Of a DNA stretch of 7,471 nt, positions 5,758 through 7,471 are shown one piece after another. Position numbers and translations under genes: made by a program. The notes under the pieces were generated by a model. The model saw only the letters and a list, made by a program, of their open reading frames with translations, made no database searches and was not told where the DNA came from. The stretch is from Verrucomicrobiota bacterium (lineage in GTDB: Bacteria; Verrucomicrobiota; Verrucomicrobiia; Chthoniobacterales; UBA10450): positions 1 to 7,471 of the forward strand of contig QHOQ01000176.1 in the NCBI GenBank assembly GCA_003219355.1, in the 5' to 3' direction. Positions within the stretch are counted from its first letter, which is position 1. Each line of letters opens with the position of its first letter.

Positions 5758-6920
5758 TATGAAACTTGGCGGCTTTTATTTGCGACAAACAGCACCGGCA
5801 AAGCTGAAAGTTGGAGCAACACTGAAACGATTACCACCGCCAGGATCGATTTGTCGTACAGCAACCCCATAGCCACGCTGCCCAGAAACCATGCAATCCC
5901 GTAACCGGTATCAAACAAGCCAAAAGCCGTGCTCCGCTTTTCCGCCGGAATTACCCCGGTCAACATTGCCTGGAGGAGCGAACCTTGCGCCCCCATCCCG
6001 ATTCCCCAAAAGATCATTCCCAGGAGCGCGAAAAACGAGCTACCCAGAAAAACAAAGGGTGCAAACGCCGCGGATATAAAAAACGCGAGGAGCGCAATAT
6101 TGCCGCCGAATTTGTCGAATAAATGGCCAAAGAGCAGCGAAGCGAGCGCGCTGGTTGCCATCGCGACTGCATAAAAAACTGGAATCAGATTTGGCGAGAC
6201 TATGCTTGCTTTTTGAAAATGAAATCCGATCAGCGCAAAATCCGCGATACCTGCAGCGATGAGTGCACCTGCTCCGAGGTAGATCCAAAATGACCGTGCC
6301 AGACGTCCCGGCTCGAGAAGGTGTGCTGGCTGCTTTTCCAAGTCCTGCGGACGAGGATGCAAGAGTCGCGCTACCACCAGAATCCCGAGGCAAAGCACTG
6401 CCGGAACAAGCAACACACCGAAACCAGTCCGGTATCCGCCCTTCAGGAAAAGAATTAATGCGACGAGCAGCGGTCCAATAGTCGCGCCTGCCTGATCGAG
6501 CGCTTCGTTTAGTCCAAAGACCCAGCCGGCGCCGATCGAGCGACCGGCATGCGAGAGCATCGCTTCCACAACCGGTTTTCGAATGGCCCTGCCGGTGCGT
6601 TCCGCAACGACTAGGACGGCTGCGACCGGCCATTGTCCGGCGAGCGCCAGCGCTGGAACCGCGAGCATGTTGATCGCGTAACCCGCGAACGTGAAGAGCC
6701 AATATTTGTGAGTCTTGTCTGCGAAATATCCCGAGACGGAGCGCAATCCGTACCCGATCAATTCGCCGAAACCGCCGACAAAGCCGACAACTGCCGCGCT
6801 CGCGCCTAACGAACCGAGAAACGGCCCGACAATCCCACGCGCGCCTTCATAAGTGAGATCAGCAAAGAAATTTACGATGCCGATGATGAGGACAAAGCCG
6901 AACGCCGATCTAATTTTCAT
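5757..6920 (-). CDS. Major facilitator superfamily (MFS) transporter
   Basis: The 387-residue protein is almost entirely hydrophobic stretches separated by short loops, giving 11-12 probable membrane helices, for example near 7-23, 34-55, 74-94, 140-160, 166-186, 211-233, 246-266, 274-293, 296-319 and 359-379. The loop between helices 2 and 3, LRSVSGYFADKTHKYW, fits the MFS motif A (G-x-x-x-D-K/R), and its counterpart in the second half is FGHLFDKFGG (264-273). A basic central loop around 186-210 (HPRPQDLEKQPAHLLEPGRL) divides the two six-helix halves. Family knowledge says a proton-coupled import or efflux carrier; nothing shows the substrate. It starts at ATG 6920-6918 with no clear ribosome binding site, is divergent from the racemase-like gene across 46 bases, and is followed by the overlapping small basic gene. 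Confidence 0.88.
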   Translation of the reverse strand: MKIRSAFGFVLIIGIVNFFADLTYEGARGIVGPFLGSLGASAAVVGFVGGFGELIGYGLRSVSGYFADKTHKYWLFTFAGYAINMLAVPALALAGQWPVAAVLVVAERTGRAIRKPVVEAMLSHAGRSIGAGWVFGLNEALDQAGATIGPLLVALILFLKGGYRTGFGVLLVPAVLCLGILVVARLLHPRPQDLEKQPAHLLEPGRLARSFWIYLGAGALIAAGIADFALIGFHFQKASIVSPNLIPVFYAVAMATSALASLLFGHLFDKFGGNIALLAFFISAAFAPFVFLGSSFFALLGMIFWGIGMGAQGSLLQAMLTGVIPAEKRSTAFGLFDTGYGIAWFLGSVAMGLLYDKSILAVVIVSVLLQLSALPVLFVANKSRQVS

Positions 6921-6929
6921 GGATAAAAG

Positions 6930-6949
6930 AGAGGTTATGGATCACCTCT
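6930..6949. promoter_or_regulatory. Interrupted palindrome in the transporter/racemase divergent spacer, candidate operator
   Basis: AGAGGT (6930-6935) is exactly complementary to ACCTCT (6944-6949), with an 8-base centre. Pairing all 20 bases as a palindrome gives 8 matches of 10 pairs. It sits near the middle of the 46 bases (6921-6966) between two divergent starts, where a repressor or activator dimer could act on both genes. A weak promoter-like pair toward the transporter, TTGTTA and CATAAC with a 17-base spacer, overlaps it on the - strand. No regulator gene is in view, so the role is a guess. Confidence 0.35.
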
Positions 6950-6966
6950 AAGAATGTAACAAAGAA

Positions 6967-7471
6967 ATGAAAACCCTTGGAATTATCGGCGGCGTTGGAC
7001 CGGAAAGCACAATCGAGTATTACCGGACGATCATTGCACTCTATCGGACACGGAAGTCCGATGGGAGTTATCCGCAATTCATCATTAACAGCGTTGATCT
7101 GAAGAAAGGACTCGATTTCATGGCTGCGAACGACCTTGCCGGCATGGCCGAATATTTGCTCGAAGAAATCCCGAAGCTCGCTCGCGCAGGCGCAGATTTC
7201 GGATTGATCGCTGCGAATACGCCTCACGTCGTGTTCGACGACGTAGCGCCAAAGTCCCCGATTCCACTGATCAGCATTGTCGAAGCCACTTGCGCAGCGG
7301 CCAAAACGCGGAAGCTAAAACGGCTAGCCTTGTTCGGGACGCGCTACACCATGCAGGGAACTTTTTACCCGAAGGTTTTTTCGCGCGAAGGAGTCGGGCT
7401 CGTTTGCCCAGATCCGCAAGACCAGGATTACATGCACGACAAATACATGAACGAGTTGGTTCCCGGAATTT
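6967..7471 (+). CDS. Aspartate/glutamate racemase family protein, N-terminal part, first catalytic Cys absent
   Basis: The gene starts at ATG 6967 and leaves the window at the right edge after 168 residues, still open. The opening MKTLGIIGGVGPESTIEYYR matches the N-terminus of the Asp/Glu racemase family (compare YgeA of E. coli, MKTIGLLGGMSWEST). So do the later LISIVEATCAAAK and LALFGTRYTMQGTFYPKVFS. These enzymes interconvert L- and D-amino acids without cofactor, using two cysteines, one per domain. The first sits in a C-N-T type motif; here that stretch is GLIAANTPHVVFDDV (79-93), with Ala at 82 and 83. E. coli YgeA has Cys-Thr at these places. The second cysteine would lie beyond the window. 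The protein may be a one-base variant, may act differently, or may belong to a subfamily with ANTPH as its norm. No signal peptide is seen, so it is probably cytoplasmic. The start has only a weak purine-rich leader (AAAGAA). Confidence 0.88.
   Translation, partial: MKTLGIIGGVGPESTIEYYRTIIALYRTRKSDGSYPQFIINSVDLKKGLDFMAANDLAGMAEYLLEEIPKLARAGADFGLIAANTPHVVFDDVAPKSPIPLISIVEATCAAAKTRKLKRLALFGTRYTMQGTFYPKVFSREGVGLVCPDPQDQDYMHDKYMNELVPGI

Noticed and set aside
6040..6702. 220-residue open frame on the - strand inside the transporter gene
   Set aside because: It lies in another frame of the MFS gene, is rich in Arg and Ser with no family likeness, and the MFS frame has clear membrane helices and motif A.

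Overview
This window looks like an ordinary chromosomal stretch of a free-living bacterium, most likely Verrucomicrobiota or a neighbouring phylum. That placement is an inference from three things: weak or absent Shine-Dalgarno sequences, two GTG starts, and short degenerate repeats of the CACGAAT and TCCTGT-TGTCC types between genes. A database search of the DnaX protein would settle it. I see no rRNA, tRNA, CRISPR array, transposase, integrase or phage gene.

Left part (1-2276). The 3' end of a PHP-domain (histidinol-phosphatase-like) gene enters on the + strand and ends in a strong hairpin terminator. Facing it on the - strand is a dnaX-ybaB pair, encoding the clamp-loader subunit gamma/tau of DNA polymerase III and a small nucleoid-associated protein. 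Two details stand out: a run of eight A inside the dnaX message at the position where other bacteria make the short gamma form, and a five-codon minigene bridging dnaX and ybaB.

Middle (2277-5477). A 140-bp divergent spacer filled with short tandem repeats separates dnaX from an exported P1-family (DmpA-like, S58) self-cleaving aminopeptidase on the + strand. This gene converges with a long - strand gene for an exported DUF885 protein with a metallopeptidase-like HEGIPGH motif.

Right part (5478-7471). Upstream of the DUF885 gene on the same strand are a 68-residue very basic protein of unknown function and a major facilitator superfamily transporter. These two overlap by one base (TAATG), so they are probably translationally coupled. 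A 46-bp divergent spacer with a 20-bp interrupted palindrome separates the transporter from an aspartate/glutamate racemase family gene. The racemase runs off the right edge and lacks the usual first catalytic cysteine.

Taken together, two exported peptidases, a transporter and an amino acid racemase-like protein suggest peptide and amino acid scavenging, but only proximity supports this. I did not find a clearly new multi-gene system. The best leads are the dnaX slippery run, the dnaX-ybaB minigene, the Cys-less racemase and the small basic protein.
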